Made by a program: the position numbers and the translations under genes
The notes under the pieces: generated by a model
Told to the model about the DNA's origin: nothing
Databases searched by the model: none
The model's input: only the letters and a program-made list of their open reading frames with translations
Shown: positions 36,280 through 47,866 of the stretch, piece after piece
Position numbering within the stretch: the first letter of the stretch is position 1
Layout of the letters: every line of letters begins with the position of its first letter
Assembly: GCF_024713975.1 (NCBI RefSeq)
Contig: NC_091112.1
Location: 3,475,001 to 3,539,000 of the forward strand
Direction: 5' to 3'
Length of the DNA: 64,000 nt
DNA from: Paralichthys olivaceus
Taxonomy: Eukaryota > Chordata > Actinopteri > Pleuronectiformes > Paralichthyidae

Positions 36280-38200
36280 ACTACACTCTGTGCGTGATCA
36301 CTGAGCTGCACCACTGAAGCAACTGCAGATAACATTTGTTCCATGTCCGTGTTTGTTCCACACATTCAACGCACAGCAGAAATTTCCTTCAACTGAAAAA
36401 TGAATGTGAAAAAGCAGGATGTGACTGCATGAACAGTAAATAAATACATTATGCAGAGCGCTCTTTAATTAGTGAATAAGACAAAAGATCCTTAACTAGG
36501 TTTTTTTTTTTACATTTAAAAATCTGAAATATTTAATTTCCCCTGCGCCCTCGTTTGCAGCGATTCTCTATTTACAGCAGCAGCGGCTCAAAAATAACTG
36601 CTGTTGGAAACAAGAGAGCATGATATTGTTGAGTTGCTAAACAAATGACGGCATTATGCTCGAGCCTTGAGCGGCAGCTTTGGCCAAGTGTTGATGGAAT
36701 CACTGGCGTTGGACCAGTAAGACATTTGTGTTGAGTTGTTTATCAGGCAGAAGAATCGCTGTGAGGACACACGGAGGGGGAAACACACTCACATTGTACA
36801 GATGATCCTATCGCTCACACAATGGGAACCTCAGAAAATCTGAAAGTTTCCGAGGAACAGGTCGACTTATTCTTTCTTTATCATGATTTATCAAACGTAA
36901 ATCATCACATCGTGAGGAAGTACCGTGTCTTTCCTTGAGCCTGAGGATCCACTGGACGGTGACATCAGCTGCTGCGCATCATCACAGTTGTGTGGTCATC
37001 TACAGGCTGCGAGCACTGGATGAGATACGAAGAGGTCATCCGGGGCCACGGCTGTTTGACGGGGGAGGCACCGCAAGGCCCCCCCCCCCCCGAGCTGAGA
37101 GGACAGAGAACACACGAGGGAACAGTAATGATGATTTTGTGGGAACCACCTTAGTTATTTTCAGGAAACAGCGACGACACCATGGTCGGAAACCACCTAA
37201 AATAACACACCGCAAAAAAAATCCCTTTTTCCCTGCAGCCCCCAAAGTCCCTTGAATCCCTCAAAAGATCTTCCTGTTGTTCATCCTCCGATATTTAAAA
37301 TAAATAAAAACTTTTCTCACTGCTGCTGCTTCACGTCAAAACTTTTTCAAACCAGCTTTTAATGGGAAGCAGTGACAGGACACACAATGTATTTTTCAAT
37401 ACTCTCAGTAATGTCGGCCTCTGAAAAACTGGTTTCCTGGTTAAAAACTTGTTTTAGTTTTCACTACAGGGAAAAACACAAAGAGAATCAAAGCACCTGG
37501 GATTCAAAATACTGTTCGTCAGTTTCGCTGCTGAATATTTTGGAAGACAGAGCATTTTTTTAACACAGTGTCACATTTTAGTTTTTAGCCGATCCAAGAA
37601 AAAACAAACCAAACAGCACTTAGTAAAGGAAGATTAAATGTGATTAAATCAACCACCACAGGCTCACAGTTCGATCTGCAGCAAACAAAGATCCAAACGT
37701 ACAAAACTGAAGACACCAACAAACTGACAAAGCAGAGCGAGCAGCACAGAGAGGACATTTAACTCAGGTGAGACACAGGAAACAGGAAACAGGACAAAGA
37801 CAGGAAGTACATTTGCAAGAGACACACAAGGTAACTTCAAAGTAAAACAGGAAATACAAAATACTGAAGTTAAAATCCAAACATCGAAAACTCCACCCAT
37901 TCAAAAAAAAATCCCAATATTGTGTCAAGACAAATCAAAAGTCTCTCAAAAAGTAAAGTGGTACAAGAAATGTTATTGTACAGATTGATTCTATGCAGAT
38001 GACAGTAATATATATGTTTTGACTGAACTGCAGGTTTAATGATCAGTGTGTTATATTTATTATATTTTGCATAAAGGGAAACATTATCTATGCTCATCTT
38101 TAATTTGTGGGAACCTTCCTGTTCAGCAGTTGCATCTGTGCATCACTCACAGATTTCACAAACTGTGAAATATAAACAATTTTCTGCACATGTGATCTGA
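36275..38200. other. galr1-mbp interval; candidate regulatory block at 36540-36740
   Basis: 36540-36740 is repeat-free (AATAACTGCTGTTGGAAACA, TGCTAAACAAATGACGGCAT) and lies in the divergent galr1/mbp interval. The ATG at 36822 opens MGTSENLK, which I considered and rejected as a golli first exon. No other coding signal is seen. Confidence 0.3.
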
Positions 38201-38203
38201 CAG

Positions 38204-38266
<63 letters not shown>
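38204..38266 (+). repeat. (CTTT)n tetranucleotide repeat
   Basis: About 15 perfect TCTT units followed by CTCTC. Confidence 0.95.
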
Positions 38267-38279
38267 CTCTCCCTCTCTT

Positions 38280-39599
38280 CAGTAGCAGATAGATATTCAG
38301 CTGCCTCTCTGAGTGGGCGTCTTGGTCTAGATCAACATTCCTCTCGGGGTTCGAGGATATCTCCCGTGTTTGTGTCCCACAGCTCTCATCCATGGCCGCT
38401 ATTGTTTTCCCCGCGCTCGTCCTCGACCTTCCAGCCTCAGGAACAAATCCAAGACTCTTCTGGACGCGAGGGCACAAGCTGTGTGGTCATCCCACTCCCT
38501 GGATTCCTGCACCCTACCTCTGTGAGTCCCGTGGGTGCTGCGCTGAGGCTGGGCCCTGCAGGCCGAACAGACAGGGCACTGTGTGTAAGATCAAAACGGA
38601 CAAACACGTCGGTCTCTGAGTTTATCCCCATCTTACTTGGTTTATTCAGGGAACTGAGCAGCCATGTTGGATCTTTCCAGAGGCCCTTGCTCACAATGAA
38701 CCTTTTTCCTTTCTTCTCTTTTACCAACAATCTTTGAATTTATTTTCCTGTGTCACAGCTCCACCTTTAAGGAGCTGATCATCAAACAGTTTTTTTAAAT
38801 ATTTCCTGTATGTTGGCGCCGTGACAACCTGCATCTATGTCAGCTGGAGATCAGCAGTAATATGAAAACAAAGGAATCCGTCACTTTATTGGTTCCTAAA
38901 AGTTTCAGACTTGAAATAAAATGGAGCAATAACAAAAAGCCTCCTGTTCTGAAATATGAATATTCTGATGCTGCATGGGTGTTTTCTGACAAAACGTATC
39001 CTGCAACAGATGTTTCTTTGTTTATCGGACACTGAATGGGACAACACATCCACGACTTCTTGTAGCGTTGGGATTTGCTGCTGAAGAAGTGAAAGTTCTC
39101 TGCAGATTAATGAGAAAACTCTCAAACACAACAGTCCTCACTCAAGGTCACTTTTTATCCACATCACACAGTCAACACGTAACATTTGTTTGTGGAAGTG
39201 CAGATCTGAAGTCTTTGAAAAGTCTTTCTTTGGTTATTTTAACAAACAGACGATAAAACCATTGTTTTTTTGACATTAAAATGTTTTTGCATCGGTGCAT
39301 TATGTTGGGTTTGAATGACAAACCTAATATAACCATTGACACAGTAAAGAATTAAGTTTGGTCACATTTTAAATACAAAAAACTAGAAACTCGTGAAAAT
39401 GAGTGTTTCATTGGTTTCAGAATGAAAAAGAAAAAGAAAATCCAAACATGCAAAGTCCCCACGGGTTCATTTTGTCTGACAACATCACTCTTTTTCTTCG
39501 GTGCCGCTCTATATGTTAATCTGTGCGACTCCACGTCCAACCTAAACACGATCCATTAACAAGATGCATGAGGCCGATTTCAACAAAGGCGTCTCAGTG
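38280..39599. other. galr1-mbp interval, no gene seen
   Basis: Overlapping frames on both strands at 38366-38740 show no domain and no consistent splice sites. The sequence becomes richer in G+C toward the mbp promoter. Confidence 0.35.
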
Positions 39600-40005
39600 C
39601 GGCGGCTGCTTTGCATCAGGCCGTGAGTTCAGAGATGAGCCTTGTTGTCCCTGTGGTTGGGGTGAGGCAGATGAGGAGAGGAACAATGGCTGGGCCCATG
39701 CGTGCGGAGGGCGGCAGTGACTGACACAAGCCACTGAAGCTCCAAAGAATGCCTGGAGGCGAGCCAGTGCTGTGGACCACACCGCTGCAACCCCTCCCCA
39801 CCCCCCACCCCCCACCCCTCCAGAACCTGACCTCATGTCCCATGGTGCCCCGAGACTGCTGGGACGACACCTTCAAAGACGGCCCCCGAGCGTCAGAAAG
39901 GCTGCAAACGGAGCTGAGAGCTGTGGGCCGTGGACTGGAGACAGGAAGAGGACGACTGAGCAATTAGACATCGGCCAACCCCACCCAACCTCAGCTACAC
40001 CCAGC
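39600..40005 (+). promoter_or_regulatory. mbp: mbp proximal promoter / 5' UTR with golli-like stretch
   Basis: In mammals the classical MBP promoter overlaps an internal golli exon. The same layout appears here: 39863-39967 reads DDTFKDGPRASERLQTE in one frame, like the mammalian golli segment DNTFKDRPSESDELQT, but that frame ends at TAG 39965-39967, before the MBP ATG, and is out of frame with it. A pyrimidine-rich run ends in AG at 39822-39823 and could be the golli acceptor. Upstream are two SOX-type sites facing each other, CCTTGTTG at 39640-39647 and AACAATGG at 39682-39689, and an octamer-like CTTTGCAT at 39609-39616. SOX10 control of mbp is established in mammals and zebrafish; use of these particular sites is inferred. 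Confidence 0.5.
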
Positions 40006-43000
40006 ATGGCTACGGCGAGCAGCTCAGGGCAGAGCGCATTCGGGCTCGGGAGGAAAAAGAAGAACCCTGGACTCATGGATCAGATTAGCAAATTCTTTGG
40101 GGGAGACAAAAAGAAAAGGAGCAAGGTGAGCATCGAAATTTGAAAGAAAAGTTTTCTTTGTCAGATTAACTTTAACTTTAAGTAGACTTCTGTTCAAAGT
40201 TGGTTTTCAGTGCTGGGTTCCGTAATATTTCTTTGCAACTCTGGTTTTAGTTTTAAACCCAAGACTCAAGATCAATATTTCAGCTTCACCATGTATGTCA
40301 ATGATGATATTAAATATTATCAATTCCATTTAGAATTATTCAGTCTTCCATTGCTGCGCCCAGTGTTGATGGTTCACTCCCCCAGTTCAAAACTTCATAT
40401 TTTGATTTTATAAAACTAAATTTCAAGTTAGACACCAATTTGTCTATTTTTGGGAAGATTCTCCTTCATCGAGACGAGACAAGAAAAGTAAATACAGAGT
40501 GATTTTTCTGGAAAGTAATCTCTAGAAAATTTTAATTTTACAATTAAATCGCATCCCACATTATAATTTAAATTATAACTTGAGAAGAGGAACAAATTAT
40601 TTTATTTCCCAACCTTTGACCCTTTAAGCCTCTTTTAAGATTTAAGAGTCATTGCTCTGTGATGAGAGTGGCCGTCAGAGCGACTCTCAACTCGCCCCCT
40701 TCATCCTGTTTTTCTGTGTGGACGCAGAATGTCGTACTCACACTTTAATGCACTTGACTGTTTGTCGAGGGAAATATTTTTACAGGCTTATACTTTATAT
40801 GCTATACTTACTATACTTAGACTCTCAGCTTTATTTCTGCACATTTGCTCTGATGAAACATTAAGAAAAACCCTGCGTGTGTGCATCGTGTCACACTGAG
40901 TGACAGAGTCTCCTAAATGTGGCTTCACACTGACAACTTCGTTCACGCTGCTTCTTTTTCCGTATTTAATCGTATTTAATCGTCTTTAACTGTCGAAACG
41001 TGCAGAGCTTTCATCATTTAGTCCTTCCTCGGCCTCGCTGGTGTGCAGCCTGCTTCATATGGTTTCTCACTCGCACCTGCTGAGACCAAACACTCTGTAA
41101 GACCTTCAGAAATCGTGTACTTAATATATCACGAGGCGGGGGAGGGTGAACGTTCAGGAAAGAACTTCAAGCTACCAAGCTCTTTTTTATGCTGCTCTCG
41201 AAAGTTAAAAAGTAAAAACCTGATTTGTATTGATAGGATTTCTGTTTGATTTCACATCATTTGAGTTTGTGATGTTTTGTATCGTTTGTAAGGATGGACG
41301 ATGCAGCTCCACTTTCTCCTGTTGTGCAAATATTAAGCCCGACACGTCTGATGCACTTTTCTCAGCTGTTTTCATAGCATCAAATAACTAAGAAAAAAAT
41401 TACCAGGAAATAAACACTTATTAAAACGACCTTAAATGAGATCGTTCACAAAATGTCCCGTCTGCTACCAGAGAGGAAAGTCTGTGATAAACATATACTT
41501 GATCTCCGTTCTTCACAGGGGTCGTTCCGGGGTCACCTGGCCTCCTCGCCCCAACAATCCTCCGCTCGCCGCCGGACCAATGAAAACGCTGTGGTGCATT
41601 TCTTCAGGAGCATTGTAAGTGTTTGGTTTTTTTTTAGATTTGTGTTATTGGATATTGCACAACAGCTCATATCAGTGGTTTACAAACATTTAACCGTGCA
41701 CATGAAGTCATTTTGTGGCGTCATGCTAACATCCTGAAGTTTTAGCCAAATAATAAACTTCAAATGTAAACTGTGGCGTTAGTCAGAACACAACAAACTT
41801 ATTTTCTTCCATTTACATGATATTAGTTTTGAATTGTCAGTGTTTTCTTTTACTGACGTCTCTCGGCATCAAACCTGCAGCAGTGTTTCACATACAGCGA
41901 ACTAACCCAGTTTCCTCTGCTTCACCATCGTGACTCCCTCATTCACATCATGGTACAGAGAGGAACGGGGGGGGGTTTCAATCAGCGGCTGAATTCTTTG
42001 TTTATTTCAAAGTGTGTTGATGTTATTTTCCTGCTGTGCAGTCAGTCACTGTGTCGCTTGGTGTTTCTCAGGTTTCCTCTCCTCGTCCTAAATCCAGGGT
42101 GAGTCACATTTTTCACAGTTTCTGTTTTGGTCAGTCCAGAGGCGGGGTTACGACACAGAGATCATTATATTCGTACTTCACTTCCTGGTCTTTACTAATG
42201 TTCCTCACTATATTTCTAAACGGCCGTGGCTGCATTTTGTCAAGACGTTTTGTTTTCAAGGTTTCCTGTTTCCGGTTTGTTAACCGATGATTTGAAAATG
42301 TGGGGTTTTAGTGCCATCTAGTGGTGGCATTGAAAGTGACAAGAACTCGTGCTCCCTGTTCATTCACGAATTTAACCGAAATCAACACGACCAAATTAAC
42401 ATGAGAGATGCTCAAGTACAATAACAGCATTCTTAAAATTCTAACATAATAGCATGTTTACCGTCATAGTTTAGCATGCTAACATTTCCTGTTGACGAAA
42501 TATTCATAATTTCTTATTAGCTATAAAAATGTGTTTAACTTCTTACACAGCTTAACTCAAGTATAATGATTTAACGAGCTTAACCGCATGTTGATGAGTT
42601 AACGTGTCGTTAAAGGGACGATACTCCTCCCCCTCCTCCCAGAAGCTCTAAACTAACATTTTCCTGCATTTACTTAAATATCATAAAAAACAATAATAAC
42701 AACCATTTAACGACTTTTTACTTGTAATCCATTTTACAGTTGTAGTGACAGTTTACGGAGTAATTGAGAAACTGTTACTGGATTCATCCTCTGGGGATCT
42801 TGAAACCTTATGATGTAAATGTTTGGTTTATGTGCAAAGTTCCCAAACGAGGGGTCGGGACTCTTCAGTCGGTCACGTTGATAATATATAAATTATATAA
42901 AATACAGGAGTTGAATACTTTTGGCTTTTCTGGTCACCAAGAATTATTCAAGTGACTGAAAAGGTTTGTGAGCTGCTGCCATCACACAGGAAACTGAAAT

Positions 43001-43288
43001 ATTTACATTCACGCATACGTGTGGTTTTTATTTAACATCAACAATGGAAGTCTGCCCACATTACTCGCGTTCACCCCCACATTGAGTCTAATCTGATGAT
43101 GTCATGTTTGTATCCAGATTGTTCTTCGCTGTGTTGAGGCGGAGCAATCACGCTCTCACTGTCGCTCATCTCATCATGTCACTGTATGTTTCTTTTTCAT
43201 GTCCAGTGGAGAGATGTCTTGGGCTTGGTACGTCATTCAGTCTTTCCTTCTGCAATGGAACAAAAGCCCGACTTCTGAGTGCACCGCT

Positions 43289-43351
<63 letters not shown>

Positions 43352-45637
43352 AACAATGATCCCGTGGAGAGCTCCTTTGTCTGCAGTGCACCTGTTACCT
43401 AACCCTCACTCTTGTTCAGTCTCGCTTTGTGTTTCGCTGCTTTCCTTGAAGAGAAATATCTTTTTACACTTTTGGAATCGAGACATTCTTCAAACGAGAG
43501 CTGATCATTCACTCGAGGCCACGGAGCTTGAGCGGTGATCTGTCAATCAACAAATAAAGAGCTGATTGATTTCTGCGACCTCTGATTATTGGCTCAGAGT
43601 AAATCTGATAGATTTTAATCCCCCCCCCCCCCCCTTCTTTGCTTGAATCCAGAGCGACTCGCTGCTTCTGGATGACTTTGAAACTGCTCAGCTTTTTATG
43701 AACCACAACCGGTAAACATTTTCTCTTAGGACCTCTTGGCCTGCATCTGTCTCCTCCTCCTCTTCCTCTTTTCTTTCACACCTCTAGTTTTCTTTTAACA
43801 CCTACACCTCCTCTGTGCCAGAGATGACTCACTCATCCGTATGTTTTGGCTCCCCACCTTCTTGTGAGACATATGTGTCCTCTGACGTCCTCTCACGTCT
43901 GTGTCAGTCGGTTCACTGCGGACTCTAACTCGCTCTTGTCAGACGTTTTCCTTCCCCTAAAGGTTGTTGTCATGTGAATCCGGTCCTGTCACGTGTTCAC
44001 GTTCTTCTCTCCCAGCTTTCTTTCCCTCCACATCGCTGCTGTGGCAGAGAAACCACATACCTGCACTTTTTGTTCCGTTTCAAAAATCACTAAAACATTT
44101 GATTATTTCGAAACGACCTTTTGATAAATCCACAATTTCTAGAGTTTCTGTTATTACAAAGCAGTCACATCGATTCGGTTTATTGTCCACAGGGGAAATT
44201 CAGCTTGTAAAGCACTTTAAAACCCAGTGAAAAAATAGATCCAATTACTAAAAGGTTGAATCCAATGAAATTAAACGGGGGATAGTTTGAAAAAGAAAAC
44301 AAAGAGGCAGCCTGGAAATCAGAGCAGTCAACGAGCACATTTATATTTACCTCTGTAGATTTACAAGATTTAAATTGGTCTGGTAAAAAGAGATAAACGT
44401 ACAAAAAGTGCATTATTAAGGATGTATGCAGAAATTCTTATATTTTTGTGTGATTTGTGGATATGTGTTTTTTTTTGTCCAACAACATCCATACGTCTGC
44501 TCTCTGTAATTCAAGCACTGGTTCTACATTTGGGATTTTGTTGTGGGACGTCGATGATGATCTGAGGCAAAAATGTGTCCCGTCTCGTAAAAGAGAAAAA
44601 AGGTCCCATCGATGTAAAATGAATTAAACGTCTGCATGAAAAAGGTCAAACGGTGCCGAAAGCAGCAGACGTGCTTTCAGGCCACGGCCTCAGGTCCACA
44701 TCTGTGCTTACAGACCATCTTTTTCTAGGCCTCGTCGCCACGTGCCGAGAGCGCAAAGTCGCCGGTCAGGAGACGCAGAGACCAAAGCACACTGTCCAGA
44801 CTCTTCAACCTGGTGAGCTCACTGCACGTTCACATCTGAATCTCCTCTTTTTTTATATATCAATAAAACTGGAGCTCATCAGAAATCTTCCCCTGTCTGT
44901 GTTTACCCAAATGCAACAGTGATGCTCCCATCAGAGATCAGTGAGTAATGAATCAATGCAATTTTAGAATGAGCACATACCTCCGCCAAGGCCGAACAGT
45001 CCCCTTCGATTCCATTGAGCTGCACGGAATTACACAGACTCGTGGATATCATCCATCTGAATGTGGCTGATTCTTCTCATCAAGATCTGTGAATTATTCC
45101 CCAGGAAAATGGGGGAAATCTCACAGTGTTAAAAGCCGGATCTGTACCAAAATTAAATGAGTTCTTTGCTAAAGTATACAACGTCCTTCCACCAAGTTTC
45201 GTGGGAATGCGTTCAGTTGTTTTTGCGTAATCTGGATCGAAACAAACAAACAGACAGGGGCGACATCATAACCTCCTTGGCAGAGGTCATAAAGATTCAT
45301 CATTTCAGTTTGTTTATATTATTTTAATTCATCCAGATGCTTTTCACAGCAGCCTGTCATCGTAATAAACTAACAAACCGAAGAGCAACATTTTCATAAA
45401 CCCATCTATTAAATCTCCCACACACACGTCATCTACCTCGACTCTTCTGAGGGGGAACTTTCAGAGTGGATCTCAAGAAACACTTGACAATCAAATCGAC
45501 TTTCATGAAACCCCATCCCACAGATTTCTCATAGCCGCCAGACAGAAAATAGACTCTTCTCTTTTTCTTCTTCTTCTTCTCTCCAGGGAGAAACCAAGTC
45601 CCGTCCACCCCCCAAACGCTGGAGCACCATCTTCTAA
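40006..45637 (+). CDS. mbp: Myelin basic protein (classical isoform)
   Basis: Proposed coding exons are 40006-40125, 41519-41614, 42072-42098, 43207-43227, 44729-44812 and 45587-45637, all phase 0, giving 132 residues (human 18.5-kDa form about 170). MBP is a basic, intrinsically disordered protein that glues the cytoplasmic faces of the myelin membrane. Hallmarks: an N-terminal amphipathic segment LMDQISKFFGGDKKK (residues 24-38), the core ENAVVHFFRSIVSSPRPKSR spanning exons 2-3, and a C-terminal membrane-binding helix DQSTLSRLFNLG. The end KRWSTIF and the overall shortness differ from mammals. Exon 4 (21 nt, WRDVLGL) is the least certain; skipping it keeps frame. The start ATG is the first in frame with the conserved core and follows an in-frame stop-free 5' region. 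Confidence 0.88.
43291..43349. repeat. (TG)n microsatellite in mbp intron 4
   Basis: 59 bases of uninterrupted GT beginning about 60 bp after the proposed 21-nt exon 4. The long frames across it are artefacts. Confidence 0.95.
44979..45287 (+). mobile_element. Inverted-repeat element family A, full-length copy in mbp intron 5
   Basis: Starts ACCTCCGCCAAGG and ends CCTTGGCAGAGGT, whose reverse complement is ACCTCTGCCAAGG: 12 of 13 bases match between termini. Inside are GAATTATTCCCCAGG, CCTTCCACCAAGTTTCGTGG and an AAACAAACAAACAGACAGGG run near the 3' end. Partial relatives lie at 4440-4612, 12025-12165, 54820-54960 and 57575-57655. I recognise it as a very common fish repeat type but do not assign a name. 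Confidence 0.65.
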
Positions 45638-46655
45638 GCTCTCCGCCGAGGACCAAACCACAGACCCAATGCCGATGGGACGAGACGAGGGAGGAGACAC
45701 AGATCAGCAGGCGGCGGCGGACTCACAACCTCAAGAAACTTTAACTCACTAACACCAAGCTTTGTGAATCTTTAGACACTGACACTGTGTAGACTTCACT
45801 CTCTGGGGTCTGTTCTCCTTTTAATCCGGGTATCTTGTCTTTATAATTTGTTTATGACAGGTTTGGCAAAGCTTTAACTTAAATATCCGACTGTAAAAAT
45901 CACGTTGTTCTGATGGTGCCACTGTCTGCTGTCTGATTTTCTATTCGTCGTCTGCATTTTGTACACGAGTGACGCTTTTTGTATCTCGCTGCTTCCTCCG
46001 CTCACACCAACCAAAAACACGGGACGTCTCCACAAAGTGAGCTTCTGCTTGTGCTTGATTTGTACTTGATATTGTTTTTATATAACAGCTTTGTTTGGGA
46101 TTATTAAACATGTACAGTTTGTCAAATGAGAAGAATGAAAATGCCCTTTTAAATGCACTGATAATAACACAAGTGTAAATACAACTGGTCCCACATAGTA
46201 GCTTTAGCATCATCTCATTTATTATTATTATTATTATTATTGTACGTGATCTGTTTGCGTCTTATATTAAGTTTGAGGTTTTAATGTTGTTTGTGTTTTA
46301 TTTTGAAAGGCTTGTTTGAGTCGATGGTGGGATCGTAAGTGTTTTAAGGCGGAAGCAGCGAGAGGAGCAGCAGGAGTTTTCGTGCTAAAGGACGGGAAGT
46401 TGATTTTAAATGTTCTGAGGTATAATGGTCATTTTCTTTTGTGTTCATAGTGAATTGGATCACGGTTCTCGTTTGTACACGATCTGTTTGTGAGTTCGCT
46501 CTAACTGTGTCGTAAAGACGTCTTTTTCTGAGGTTGCTGACATGTTGGTGCTACAGGAGCAGAAAACTGAGTGTTGTGTTTCCACGTTATGTAAAACTCT
46601 TGGTTTTTAATGTTCAACCTAACTGGAAATAAACATCTTTTGTCGTCTCTTAGTT
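45638..46655 (+). other. mbp: mbp 3' UTR
   Basis: About 1 kb from the TAA at 45635-45637 to just beyond AATAAA at 46628-46633, which is followed by a GT/T-rich stretch (TTTTGTCGTCTC). A long 3' UTR fits MBP, whose mRNA is transported to myelin. A GCGAGAGGAGCAGCAGGAG stretch near 46357 only loosely resembles the mammalian A2RE transport signal. A TTA microsatellite lies at 46218-46241. Confidence 0.6.
46628..46633 (+). terminator. mbp: Poly(A) signal, mbp
   Basis: Canonical AATAAA followed by a GT-rich downstream stretch. It is the best candidate end for mbp because no gene lies between it and the minus-strand zbtb22 3' UTR. Confidence 0.6.
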
Positions 46656-47866
46656 AAAATTTGAAAATTCTCTTGACTTGACATTATTTACATTTCTGGG
46701 TTTCCGAGGCAATGAGACACGACAAACTTTACAAACCCTAAATATAAGTTAGGAGACACGTACCGTCGCTGGTTGGAAGTGGTCGACCAATCACAACAGA
46801 GCGGACCAACATGAGGGCGGGGCTTAACGAGACAGGAACTAAAACTGTGTTTCAGACAGAGGCTGTAAAGAGGAGCTGCCACTCAAACCAAATTAAACGC
46901 ATTCAAATTACACTAATAATCAAATTTACTATGAAAGTGAACTCAAATAGATAAATACTGGTATGAAACCAAAATCTGTATTTAGTTTTTACTATTACTT
47001 ATATAAAAGGGACAATGCACATTAATGAACATGTTAGGCTAGTTTTTATCTGCAGGTCCTGACGGGTCGACGGTGAAAAGTCCATATAAGAAAAGTAAAT
47101 AATAATATATAAGATAAATTTGACACTATAATTAACGTCTGCAATCGAATCAGTAATGGAAATCAATAGATTCACTGAGCAGCTGAATTACTGAGATCCT
47201 GACTCAACCCATGCTCCAAAAATAAAAAGAGAACATCCTCTGGAGGTCGATCTTCTCTTTCAGACGTTAATCCCAACATGAAGCTGGTGAATTTACATCA
47301 GGTTGTGCTTTTGTTCATCCTACAGACTAGACAAGGATGAGTCGTCCTCATTTCATTCCACCGTCAATACTCTAGAGGCAGGAAGAACATTGTTTCTCAC
47401 ATTAGAAATAATGCTCAAGAACAACCACCAACAAAACAACAATTACCTCGGAGCTTCCTGGAGATAATTGGCTTGTGGTTACACATATAATGTATGTTTG
47501 CCCGTTTTGCTTAGGTTTTTTTCAGAAGAAAGGTAAAATTGTATTTCTTCACTTCCTGGATCAGGCTTTGCCTCGCTCTTTTACATTTCATTTTTTTAAA
47601 AATGATTTAGTCTTTTTTCAGTAGGGTTTTATATTTCCCTTCTTCAATTCAAGTCAATCTATTGTATTTTCATTTCATTTTCATTATCATCAAACATCTA
47701 ATATTTTCCCTCCTATCTCACTTAGGATCTGTTCATGTGAAGCGAGGGGGGTTTTATAGAACGAGTCACAGCATTCAACAATCTAACATCCAAACTTTAT
47801 TAACTTATATATCAAGATTGACCCATGTGTACAGATTTATTTAAAAAACGATGTGCAAAATGCAAA
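46656..47866. other. mbp-zbtb22 interval, no gene; repeat fragment
   Basis: 46755-46905 (GACCAATCACAACAGAGCGG ... GGGCGGGGCTTAACGAGACA) is a repeat type I associate with percomorph genomes. The rest is AT-rich with no gene. The interval contains the junction between the conserved sall3-galr1-mbp block and genes that are on other chromosomes in human. Confidence 0.4.

Noticed and set aside
36822-36940. ATG opening MGTSENLK, considered as a golli first exon
   Set aside because: Only the Met-Gly start resembles golli; no further similarity and no good donor.
38366-38740. Overlapping frames on both strands
   Set aside because: Neither strand shows a domain or consistent splice sites.
43104-43538. 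144-codon frame in mbp intron
   Set aside because: A third of it is the (TG)n repeat and it has no domain. Only the 21-nt segment at 43207 is proposed as an exon, in a different frame.
43653-43711. Possible extra mbp exon (SDSLLLDDFETAQLF) with acceptor and donor
   Set aside because: At 59 nt it breaks the phase-0 pattern of the other exons and does not resemble MBP.
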